A stretch of DNA of 64,000 nt, taken from positions 30,819,365 through 30,883,364 of the forward strand of contig JANVCC010000021.1 of NCBI GenBank assembly GCA_025345505.1. Reading direction: 5' to 3'. This stretch comes from Todiramphus chloris collaris (taxonomy: Eukaryota; Chordata; Aves; Coraciiformes; Alcedinidae). Of the stretch, positions 46,349 to 57,782 are shown one piece after another. Position numbers and translations under genes: made by a program. The notes under the pieces are model-generated. The model did no database searches. It saw nothing but the letters and a program-made list of their open reading frames with translations, and was not told the origin of the DNA. Numbering within the stretch: the stretch's first letter is position 1; each line of letters begins with the position of its first letter.

Positions 46349-48958
46349 TGTAACCATTTAAGCACTGAGTGGAATAGTTCTTCAACAGATTAGCTTACCA
46401 AAGCACAGCTATATTGTTTACCTTTTCAGAAACAACTGTTGAGATTAGTTTGAGAATCTTTCTGTAACTCAATAATGACTAGTACCATGTATTTGTGTGT
46501 AACTTAAATTTTTCTTAGTTTTTAACATTGAAATCTCAGGGGAAATATGTCATTTTTGCTTTCACTGTTTGTTGACTGAAGACCTTTTAAAGTATTTTCT
46601 CTGCAATATTGATTTGCATGTATATTAGATTTTTGCTTTGTATTTTTCTCCTAATCATCAGGAACATGACAGGGATCTTTTTTTCAGAATTATTAAGTAC
46701 CTTGTCATTGTACTTTGCACCCTCAGTAAGTAGTAGATCATGACCCAATTCACTAGAGAGCTACAAATCTTAATGACAACACTTATAATAATCTCTGAGT
46801 CATGTTCTCAGGATAATAGTGTCACAGATACAAGAATCTGGTGTCTCATCTACAAAACTGAGTGTAAATAAAGGCATGGCAGGCAGGTCTTTAATTCTAT
46901 AAATTTGCATTATATTAACATGTCAGTATAATATCTTCTAGCCCAAGAGGTTAGGTTTATTTTTATAATTCTTTTAATCAGCCTTGATACCTGCCTGTGA
47001 ATAAACATAGGAAAAAGTATTCTCAACAATGTGTCACTGAATATTCACTAAGGAAGGTAGGTCAGGTCTAATTCTCCAATTTTTCACATACTAAATTCCC
47101 AGTTTGGCCTTTGACAGTCCTATATCCAAAGAATTTGTATTTCACACCTAGTTAAGATGATGGTTGTGAAAATTAAATGCCAGGTTTAATTAACTGATGC
47201 ATAATTTTTTAAAAAATGGACTTTACCATCATTACTTTTCTTTATGTTGACAGCCGTAGTATGGAAAAAAAAAAAGTAGTTTAAGACTTAAAGAGGGCAA
47301 GAACATCGTAAGGAAAGGGGCAATGTTAGTTACTATTCATACAGAATTGTCAAATTATGCTTCTGTGGATGTGAGTAGAGAAAGGAGATGGTTAGAAATG
47401 TACAGCTACCTGGAAACTAAAATGCAGAGCTTAAAATGTTGGAGTAAAGTCTGAGTGTTACTTAATTAAGTTTAATACTTAATTTATTTGTCTCCAACCT
47501 TGAAAATCATGATACAGCAAATCTCTGATCTCTTTTTAATTCCCTTATTTAAAAAGTTGATTGTTGGACACAAGTTTATCTTTCCCAGTTAAAATTCTGT
47601 GATGCTACAAACATAAAAATGCAGAGATTTCAGTGAAGCTAATACCATAAATATTTTTTTCTTTGACATTTCATATACATAAATGTCAGTATGAAACTTT
47701 ATTTCCTGCTATTTTAAGAAAACTGACTCTTTTTACAATATCAGTGTGTGAAATTAGGTCTATCATGCAGTTAAGAAGATTTAGAAACTTAGGCAGCATT
47801 CCATTATTTTGTAACCACACAGAAAAACAATTTTAAAATCCCATTCCAATCTCCAAATATAAATAATTGAATCTGTACAGATCTCAGTACCTAATTAGAC
47901 ATAATAGGTTTTTTGCTGCATCACTTTGGGAAAGCAATCAAAAGGAAAATGCCTGTCATCGCACATTGGGCAATACTCATTTTTAGATCTCATTTAGCTA
48001 AAAAATAACACTGTGTGCTTTCATAAAACCCTAAGTCTAAATACTTAGTAGAACTATATTCAAGGCAGAAAAAAAATTGTTCTTCCCAGTATATAGTAAC
48101 AGTGCTGCAATGTATTATCCTTCTTTCTTGTATGTTCTCTTAGCAAGCAGTCATGAAAGAGCTAACAACATTATTCTTATGTGCATTTTGCTTAATTACT
48201 GTAAGACTTCAAGTGTCAGGTGATTTTTTTTTTTTTGTTCTAATTTAGGAACAGAAAAATCCTATTCTATATATTTCTATCTATTTTATCAAATCTAGAT
48301 GGATGCTTATTATCTAGTGGACGCAGAACACAGAAAAAAAACAAAATTATGTGCTCAGATGGTGCATGATATTTACAGTGAACACATGAAATCAAGATAA
48401 AATCTTACTTAACACATTGAATACAAAAAAAGGATGAAAAATCTTATCTCGAGACAATGCAGAAATTGGCTGCACCATTTAGAAAAAATAGAATATATAT
48501 AGAGTTCAGTACCTTTGCTCTTTAAGGACGAGGAATTCTATAGTGTGCTAATAGGATTGGAACTCTGACATTTCAACACAGACTACTTAAAATGAATTGG
48601 TTTTTTTTCTATTAAAACTAATGACCTGGAACATTCAGAAAAGAGAAAAGCTTTGTTTTATCAATTTTACTGGAAAATATTTTGCTTTGTGGTCTTGGTA
48701 GAATGCCTTCCATAAGATTTCAACTGCAGTATTGCCATTTGTGGTTATCATGCACTGTTCAGTAACTTCAGTACAGGTTTTGATACAGAGGTGATATGTA
48801 CTGCACTCTGGTGTGATGGGGAGGCTAAAATCAATGTCTTTGGGACTACATTTTATCTGTAAGTGCCATATAAAAATCACATAGAAATTCTGACATCTAA
48901 GCTCTCAGGGCAAACCGTAGGAATTTTTGATGCTTGAATATTGAATTTCTCGTATATT

Positions 48959-49003
48959 ACACAATCTGCTCTGAAATTCTTCATATATGACACAATCTGC
49001 TCT
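48959..49003. repeat. 31-bp-spaced tandem duplication
   Basis: acacaatctgctct occurs at 48959-48972 and 48990-49003. The intervening ttcatatatg matches the upstream tcgtatatt, so the unit is about 31 bp. Confidence 0.85.
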
Positions 49004-52000
49004 AATGTCAAGGATGTATTTATGTATTTATTTGCTTGGGGGTAGGTTATTATCGCTACTACTTGTTTGTTCAGGTGTTTTTTTAACATGATGCAAGCAC
49101 CGCCTCATGGTTAAAGTAAATACTTCTGCAATTTTTTTAACTTTTCCAACTTGGCTTCATAGAAAACATAATGGAAGAATTCATAAATAGGTGGATATGA
49201 GAACAGGTATCAGAGGCAATCAACAGATGCAACAGTTTGTACAGCAGCTGCCAAAGAAGGGTCCCAGAAATTCTGATAAGGGCAGTATATGTAGGATCTT
49301 CAATGGTGGTTGTGTCCTATAAGAAAACATACAGGCCTCTGAGTAGAAAATAGTTGAAGAAATTAATGAAGCTTTTTATCATAACTTACAAAAAATACAA
49401 TTTTTCTATTGTTTAAGTCTAACTTGCCATGTCTCCACTTCTCAGCATCTCTGTCATTACAGTTTTCATGCTGTTTCTAATAACTGTAAAAAAAAAAAAA
49501 AAAAGCCAAAATAACAAAACTATAAAGTATAAGTACTTAGAAAAAGAAGATTAAAAAAACAAAATATTTTTATAAAAACTAATAACTGATTGTTGGGGAT
49601 TTGTCTGCTTCTACTTGCCTTGGGTTTTTTCTTTGGGCTTGTTCTCTTTGACTGCCTTTTCTGTCACGCAGACATAGATGTCTCAAATTATGAAGTCTAT
49701 TGTTTTCCTAAACAGTATATATATCATTGTGTATTGTTATTAACAAATACTGAATATCATTTTAATAGTGAAAAGTGAATGAAGACTGTTTATTGACATT
49801 GCAACACAGAAGCAACAGCCTTTATCAATTTGATTTGATTACAACAATCATCATCTTATTTCATAAAATTATTATTGCTGTAGTTGAACCCATTTATTTT
49901 ATACATGCTTCAAAAAGGAAATTATTGGTTGTTTAAAGAAATGAAGGCATATACTAGGGAAGTAACACATTTCTTGACCACTCAACTCTACTTTCCTAAG
50001 TTCCAATTATAGATGCATAGTGACTGTAAACATGGAGTGTTACCACTTTTTTTCAAGCCAAAGAGATAGAAGCATTGTAAGGAAAATGTCACAGAGTTGT
50101 AGGAAAGTATTTAATGGTATGGTATTGAAGATTGCTTCTGTAAGTTCTGGTGAGGGACATGAAGTTACATTGTCAGTGAGAATGTTGAGCCTACCAAAAT
50201 AATCATTGGAGGACTGACAGAGCAAATCTGTCATAGTCCTATCCATCTGAAGATGGATAAGAAAAAAAACATATTATGGAATTAAGTTAACTACAGACGC
50301 CCAGCTGTTTTTCCCATAGATGTGTCTGTCCCACAAAACATCTCACTCCTGTGCCATGATATATTATGTGCTAAATCTTATGTCATTTCAATCTGTCATC
50401 AATAGACCTCCTAAAATTATTAATTTGACAGGATTGTCTAGCCTAGCCTTCAGAGTTGTTAGCTTGGGAAGGGAAGACAGATTACATCCAGAATAAATAC
50501 TGAAAGAGACAGAGTCTCTAACAAGTCAGAGACTGTGATATCCATGCCCAAATTTCACAAAAATATATGGACTCAGATTTTATGGCCTGAAGTTACTGCT
50601 GTGATCATGTAGACTAACTTTATTCAGGATGAACACAGAATTTTTTGACATCGTTTCTGCCTTGAGGACATGACATCTCAAGGAGTTAGAGCATGCCTGT
50701 CAAAAAATGTATCAGGTAGATATGAAAACTTCAAGCAATACATAAACTAGCACATTCCTAAATTTGTAATTCCAGTAAATCCTTACCCTCACTGGTTTAA
50801 AATATGGAGTCCTAGTATTTATTTAACAAGTTACTAATTCCAGTCATTGGTTCTTATTATTCCTCTTAGAGTTAGACTTTTAATCTTACCATCTTTTCTT
50901 TATTCAGGCGTTTATACACTATGATTTTATGAACTCTTGGGGAAAAAAAAATCTTGATAAACCATACATATCTTATGGAATTTCCAGCAAGTTTTCCATG
51001 TGCTTCTTTTGTAATTCTTTCTAAAGTTCCTCCAGACTATTTACATTCATAACATATACAACATCTGCATACATTAGTTTTCTAAAAATATAAAAGCAAT
51101 TTAAGAAAAAAAAAAGTGAAAATATCCGAAGTAGACATCATGCTACTTTCATGGAATGTAGCACCTCATTTGTTGGTTTGTGTTTTATTTATTTATTTAC
51201 TTTATTTACTGGACTTAGAACATTAATATATTGAATTTACATAGTTCAAAATGATGATTTGCCCTCATAAATACAACCATAACTATACCAAAACAGAATG
51301 AAAGTCAATATTGCAGAATGTCCAGAATTTTAAAACATAGTGGGCCAGAACTGGACCATCTCTTAATGAGCAAGTGTAAGGATGTCAGTGCATGTGGTGT
51401 TCTATGAAGAAGAGACTTTGAATGTGTAATCCCCATAGCAAGTTAGTATGTGCTATAGTCAGTAGCATGGAAGATTACTTTTGTACAGAAACCTTTCTGT
51501 CTTTCTCCTGTCTGGAAAGAATTATTTTCCTATAGCTTTGTCAATATCCTTTCCTTCTATGGAAGCAAGGGAAACTGGCAAACTCAAACAGGCAATCTTT
51601 TATTAAATCCCTTAAACTTCTACAAGCAAAATGAACTTCCAGATTTCTTTACTGTTGTAGCTGTAACTATATTCACACCTTTGTCAGATGAACATGACAG
51701 GAATCTTGCACGAAACCAACATTTTTATTTTGGTAGTTTTCTAACTGCAACATTTCCCTTTGTGAATGTAAGATTAATTTATAGGGAAATGGAATTGAAC
51801 ATCGTGCTAGCTAAGTATTTAGAAGTTTCTTAGTAGGGTCAGATAATTTCAGAGAACACAAAACAACAAGTGGTAAATGCAAATTAAAAGACATTGGGGA
51901 AAAAACCTGAATAAACTGTGCATTTCACAGGGTTCTATGTGCATTGTGTAAACCCAGTAAAGTTTTCATTTACAGAGAAGTCAGTGAAGAATATTTTCTG

Positions 52001-52708
52001 TATAAAGCCCTGTTAAAGAGTAGGACATGAAATACAGAAAGTCCATTACATAAATGAAATCAGCATATCAGTTTGTCATTGAAAAGAAAAAAAGAAAAGC
52101 TAAAAATCCATTAAAATGAAGTAAGAACAGTATTTTGAATAAGAGTAAAGGAAATTTTCTACAAAAAAGTGATTGGAATAATTGAGATCGTTTAATTTAC
52201 ATTAGGAAAAAGATTAGAATAAAACTCAAATATGAAAGGACATGTCAAAAACGTATGAAATAGTGAATGACATAAAAAAATAAACTGAGGACAACTTTTT
52301 ATGTCCTAATGAAAGTGGAAATAAGCTATTCAAGGAAGCAAAAGGTGGAAATTTCAAAACTGGTGAGATATGTTTTGACATGCATCATAGTTTCACTGTG
52401 AAATTCACTTCATAATACATCTCTGCTTATGTATGAAGGAGAATGCTTGTGTGTTTATCTAGACATCAATTATATATGCAGGTATGTGTATAGAAACATT
52501 CACACACCTAAACTTTCTCTGAATATCATTAATTTTTTATCCCAACAAGTATTTGATTTACTGTTTACTGTTCAGTGTTGAGTATATACAGGAAAAGATA
52601 GATTAAAGTGTTGTTATAGAAAATGATAGCAAATACTTTTTTTTTTGTCAGTGTAAATATGATTGTTCAGCATTTAAGAATATTTATAACTATTAGATTT
52701 TAGTGTAA

Positions 52709-52908
52709 GAAACAAACATACAAACAGAACAAAAAACAAAACCAACCAAACAAAACCGAACAAACAGAAAAACAAAACAAAAAAACCCCAAAGCAAAACA
52801 AAAGCAAAAACAAAAGCTAAACAAACAAAAAAACAATGTAAAACCAAACAAAAACAAACAAAAAAACCCCAACACAAAACAAAACAAAAACACAAACAAC
52901 CCCCCCCT
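52709..52908. repeat. 200-bp (AAAC)n-like low-complexity tract
   Basis: Irregular aaac, aaaac and aacaaac units fill about 200 bp and end in a C-run. The long minus-strand frames here, rich in Phe, Cys, Leu and Val, are composition artefacts. Confidence 0.95.
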
Positions 52909-53154
52909 ACATTACACTAACACTGTGAACACTGAGACATCTTCCCACAAGTTTGCCACTCACTGCATTCTTATGACATTGAGCTATACAGATCATGAGT
53001 TCAATTTAATATTCACTTCAATATTCTGGAAAAATTATGACTGAAACATGTGATTGAATAAAAAACGTTTGTAAGTAAGACTCTTTATACCAAAAGAAAC
53101 TGGAGAATGAGTTCACAGAAGGTTCTACAGAAAAAGATGAGACTCATACTTGAT

Positions 53155-53222
53155 TAATGATTGGACTGAGTGATCTTAGAGGTCTTTTCCTATCTAGGCA
53201 ATTCTGTGATTCTGTGATTTAT
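53155..53222 (+). mobile_element. CR1 LINE 3' UTR stub
   Basis: gattggactgagtgatcttagaggtc followed by the tail aattctgtgattctgtgat is the last 65 bp of a CR1. Extreme 5' truncation like this is common for the family. Confidence 0.85.
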
Positions 53223-53920
53223 AAGAAAGAAAACTTAAGTAAGGATTAGTAGAGTTTTTAAATACTTTTAAAAAGTTTTAAAGAGAACCAAACTCCAAAA
53301 CCAACAACTGTAGGAACACTTTCTGTGAACACTTTGATGAGACTTGTTCAAACTTATTGGTAACAGTTTTAACAATTGATTGATTTAACATCAGTAAAAG
53401 TTTTAACTCATTGATACATTTTTAACATCATATTAAGTTTTAAATGAATGAATTTTCTAAAAAAGAACCTAACACGGAACATGGAAATTTTACATTGTTC
53501 TAAATGCAAGGTAGACTTTTCTGCAAGAAAAAAAATATCACTCATTCGCTAAAACTTTAATGACTTCTAAATGAATTCAAATCATGTGAAATGGAGTGGG
53601 AAAAAAAAAAAAAGACACTGGTGTAGGAATAGGATTGGATTTGGCCTGAGATTTTTCAGAATGATGCTCATTTGGGATCATGGATTCATATAATTACTGA
53701 GCTTACTGCATTGTAACAAAAGGTATTTAGCTATGACTTATCTTCCAGAGCCTTCCAAATTAACTGAAGATTCTGTGAGAGAGAATTCATCAGTTCCTTT
53801 GAATGGGTGAATAAAATCCCTTGTACTTGAAAATTTGATTTTTATTTTATTTTTTCCTACTTAAACATCCATGCTTTACATTTAGTTTTACCTCATTAGG
53901 TAGAAGATTTCAATATTTTA

Positions 53921-53952
53921 TATGTGTGTGTGTGTGTGTATATATATAATAT
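53921..53952. repeat. (TG)n(TA)n microsatellite
   Basis: About nine TG units are followed by TA units. Confidence 0.95.
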
Positions 53953-54225
53953 ATTCAACATTATTTTCCTGTGAAGGTACTCATTTTCTTGCTATTTATT
54001 TCTTTGGTAAAGTAAATTGATGAAGCAGCTTAAGTTTCTCACTGTAAGTTACTTGCTCAGGCCTTTGAATATGGGTTTGTTGGGGTTTTTTTAATTATGT
54101 GCCAGTCCACCAAGCTTTTTACTAGTGAAAAATTGTATTTATTCTTCTACATAATTGACAAAAATGCTGAAAATGTCAGATTTCTTTGCCTTCTCTGTGG
54201 AACTCTGGTAGAAGCAATTCCATTT

Positions 54226-54268
54226 AGTGAAATCCTCCTTAGATTCTGTTCAGTGAAATCCCCCTTAG
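54226..54268. repeat. Imperfect 26-bp tandem duplication
   Basis: agtgaaatcctccttag at 54226-54242 and agtgaaatcccccttag at 54252-54268 differ at one base. They lie about 400 nt upstream of the 54672 exon. Confidence 0.85.
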
Positions 54269-54671
54269 GTTGGCAATAATTTGAGATCTATCAGATATCT
54301 AGTCAATATTTTATTTATTATGTGCTTTACTGATACTCTAAAGAGCTAATTCATGATCAGAACGTTATCAGATACTAAGTTGAACAGTATACAGAAATCT
54401 AAGACTTTCACAGCATTGACAGGTTATTCTATGAAGCAAACAATCTTCTCAAGGAATTAAATTATTTGTTTTACAAAAACAATTTTTCATAAAGCCATGT
54501 GAAGTGGCATTAATTTTATTCCATTTTGTTAATCCTTAATTAATCAGATCTCAAATTGGTGTTTCCATTTTCACTTTGAATATGCAAGTTCATTTATGAT
54601 CTGCGTTTTAGAGAGCTTTTATTTTTGATAGAAAAAGCAGACTTTTATGTTCTCTCTCTCCTCCATTTTAG

Positions 54672-54834
54672 GAGTTACGGTGCTTGAAGGGCCTATTTAT
54701 GCGGTGGGAGGACATGATGGTTGGAGTTATTTGAATACAGTTGAGAGGTGGGACCCTCAAAGTCAGCAGTGGACATTTGTGGCAAGTATGTCAATTGCCA
54801 GAAGCACTGTTGGAGTAGCAGCATTAAATGGCAA
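54672..54834 (+). CDS. KLHL1: KLHL1 internal exon: Kelch blade 3
   Basis: This 163-bp exon follows a good acceptor (a tctctctctcctccattttag-type tract, AG at 54670-54671) and ends in AA before the near-consensus donor gtgagt. It enters in phase 1 and leaves in phase 2. The split lysine or asparagine codon is completed in an exon beyond the window. It encodes [39 protein letters not shown] and [14 protein letters not shown], one complete Kelch repeat with the GG pair, Tyr and Trp in the expected places. The residues [23 protein letters not shown] match what I recall of KLHL1 rather than KLHL4, whose equivalent reads differently around the Trp. The remaining blades and the stop codon must lie 3' of position 64000. 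Confidence 0.93.
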
Positions 54835-56571
54835 GTGAGTAGGGTATTCTTACATGGTTGAAACACATTTCTTAGAGGGATGAATAACCATGACACACAG
54901 TAGTAAATAATTCTTAGCATATTGTCATAGAGGTTGTTGTTTCAAATAAATGTAGACAGTGTTGTACACACCTTCCTACATCTCAAGGCTCTTATATTTT
55001 TCTGCAATAATTCATTTATATATATTTTCTGTATTATTTTGGTTTAATATTTATATCAAATGCATAAGAATATAGACATAAAATTTCAGTGTGTGTGGTA
55101 TAAACCAATTCAGGACAAGCTGTCACTTGACTTATATGTATTTTATATGTTGTATATATAAGTTCTAGTTAACCAGATGAGTTTACCCATCTAATATTGT
55201 AATGTACCCAGCAATAAGATTTGTTCTATATGCATTTTTTACCTTGCTTCAGCCAAACATTGACCAATGACAACTTCTTTGACTGAAGGCAACTATATTT
55301 ACACAGCAAGTAAAAAGAAATTTTATTCTTGTCAAGAGTCAAGACTACATTAAACCTTTAATTCTAATTGTGTTCAGATTCCAAGTTTCTCTTTTATAAC
55401 TTTCACTTTTTAATTTTTTTATGTGACATTTACTAAAACTCATTATGTAGTAACATGATTTTATCTATTACTTGTTGCTTTTCACTTTTAAAACAATTGC
55501 TTTTATCTATGTGGCTAAAAAGAATATGATGTGAACTGTAACAATTTAGAGGTGGGAGTGGAATTCATCACACCTAACTTCAGATATTATTGTAGACACA
55601 TAAACAACTGAGTCAATTGTCCTAAGCTCACTTTATGGAAAACAGCAGGAATATGTAGTTTTAGGATATCATTTGTCTTACTTATTTTAGACATTTATGT
55701 TTGGACAGCTTGAATTGTGCTATGCACGTGCCCATTTTTCTGCAGTAATTATATAGGAAGCTTGAGGACTTTGTCTCAGATTCTGATTCTGTGGTTTTGA
55801 TCTTTAAGTGGGGAATATTAATCCCACTCTAGACAACTGATGATAAATAAAGAGCAGTCATTAAATAATCTTTCAGGGATTATGGGAACAATAGAGTAAG
55901 ACAAATTGCTGAAATATTATTTTCCTCGCAATTTATTGTTACTGAACAGTAAGGAAGAAAGTATAAGAAAAAACTGCAGATGTGGGATGGAATGAGAGAG
56001 TAAATGTTGAGAACATTAAAAATATACTTGGATATAAGTTATATAGGGGGAAAAAATGACCTATTATGGCTATTTGGTTTCATGGTAGGCTATGCAATTG
56101 CATAATTCAGCAATACACTAAATTTTGCCCACCACATTTCTTCCAGTTCCAAATAACACAGTTTTGATTATACAGTTGGAAAAACTCACAAAAATCCCTT
56201 AGACTAGGTTATGTTTATGACACTTAAAATATAGGCTTGCAACAAGTAAACTAAATTGATTTCTGGGATTGTCAGACTCTTTGCACTGATTGTTAAGTGT
56301 CAGAGAATATAAAAGTCAAACAAGTAGCTTGATTTAACACACAAACAAAAATTTTACAAGATTTAAAGGAGACTGTGTATCTTTTTATAGCAGCAGCAGG
56401 AGGCCTGACAGAGTACCTATAATCCCATCATTATGACAATATGCAGATTATTTTATGCATGACTTACACAGAACACTTGTACATGAAAGGAGACATTATC
56501 TGTGCCTCTGACACTAAAAACTGAAAAGCAGTGGTCTTCCTGAAGCAAATAGCAAACATACAGACTTTTGT

Positions 56572-56868
56572 TTTGTTTTCTTTAGTTTGTTTTTTTTGTT
56601 TGTTTGTTTGTTTTTGTTTTGTTTTTGTATGAATAACCATGTTTAAAAATATCCCATACCCTAAGAAGTGAAACTTGAAAACACATGCAAGGACCAAACC
56701 TTTCATCTCTCTGTTGCTATTTTTACTACACTGCTGTTCTATATAACTGACATATGCTGCATTCCTCATCTGAGCTTTTTGTTTTGAATCAGACAGTTAT
56801 GGATTTAAAAAAAAAAATAAAACAAAACCCACAAAACAAAACAGAACAAAACAAAAACAAACCCCCCA
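56572..56868. repeat. Inverted pair of T/G-rich and A/C-rich tracts
   Basis: A GTTT-rich tract (56572-56628) and a CAAAA-rich tract (56806-56868) are near reverse complements of each other, separated by about 180 bp. In RNA they could pair loosely. Confidence 0.8.
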
Positions 56869-57758
56869 CCTCTAAGGCTATTAGAAATGGATTTCTTAAT
56901 GAAAACCAAGATGTTGGCTTTGACATTCAACAAAGGATAAACTATTTTATTATGGGAGTTCTGAGGAGCCTTTTACTGGTTATTCCTTATGTTTCTTTTC
57001 TTCTGCACTGAATAAGTTAATAAGTACAGCAGGGTTAGACTATCTTTTAAGTGAGAGAGTTAGAAACTATTCTGTGTAACTCCCAGACTGTTCTGGGGAC
57101 TTTACATAAAAAGTATACTGCATGCTAAATATCACAACTGTGAGCTTCTTAAATGCTTGAATAAGTATGATCTCTTCTTCTGTGTTTTAACACTGGAAAC
57201 TATTCCATCTGTGATGTTCCATACGTACTCTATGACCTGCTTCATTGGTTTTACAGTTAAAGCCATTTCAAGCAAAGAAAAAAAAAATAGATTTTTACCA
57301 TAAAATTGTATGAAAATTGTATTTTTCCATAAGCTTAAGGTGGAAATAAAAAGAACAAAAACATACCACCAAAAACTTTTAGATTCTGATCTCCTTAGGC
57401 TCTAAAATGATTGATTTGTAAGCAACTCCTTATTAGTTCTAAATGTAGTGAATGTTTTTGTGCTTATGTTTTTGAAGCTTACTTGCATAATCTGTGCAAG
57501 TCAATTATCAATTATTTTGATGCTCAAATAAATGGAAATGAATACTCTCTGAATGTGGCAAAACAGGGCACACAGAAATGAATGTTATTTTACAGAAATG
57601 CACTTTTAAATTTAAACTGAAAGTGCCATAATAAAATCATTCTAAAACCTGGAAAATAGTGTGTCAACATGTGCATCATAATCCTGTTTGAAAAAACTTT
57701 TATTTATTGAAGATGTAAAATCCTGCTGAATTTCTCAGAAATTCAGAAAAATAAATAT

Positions 57759-57782
57759 GGGGGGGTGGGGTGGGGTGTTGGG
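57759..57782 (+). other. G-quadruplex motif
   Basis: Four G-runs of 7, 4, 4 and 3 are separated by T, T and TGTT, which fits the G3+N1-7 rule. It lies on the KLHL1 sense strand, so it could also fold in the pre-mRNA. A long T-rich stretch follows. Confidence 0.8.

Larger units (their letters stand above)
34395..54671 (+). other. KLHL1: KLHL1 intron of 20,277 bp
   Basis: This phase-1 intron starts gtaagg and ends ccattttag. CR1 copies occupy 36.0-37.8, 39.2-39.7 and 40.5-41.0 kb. From about 41.04 to 53.15 kb I recognise no transposon except simple repeats, which contrasts with the previous intron. 34395-36025, 37935-39195 and 39675-40545 are also plain AT-rich intron. No conserved coding segment or RNA gene was recognised. 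Confidence 0.88.

Noticed and set aside
52674-52899. Two long overlapping minus-strand frames rich in Phe, Cys, Leu and Val
   Set aside because: They lie wholly in the AAAC-rich low-complexity tract, so the hydrophobic protein is an artefact of composition.
6135-54834. Host gene read as KLHL4
   Set aside because: Close paralogue, but residues such as [23 protein letters not shown] and [11 protein letters not shown] fit my memory of KLHL1 better. A database search would settle it.
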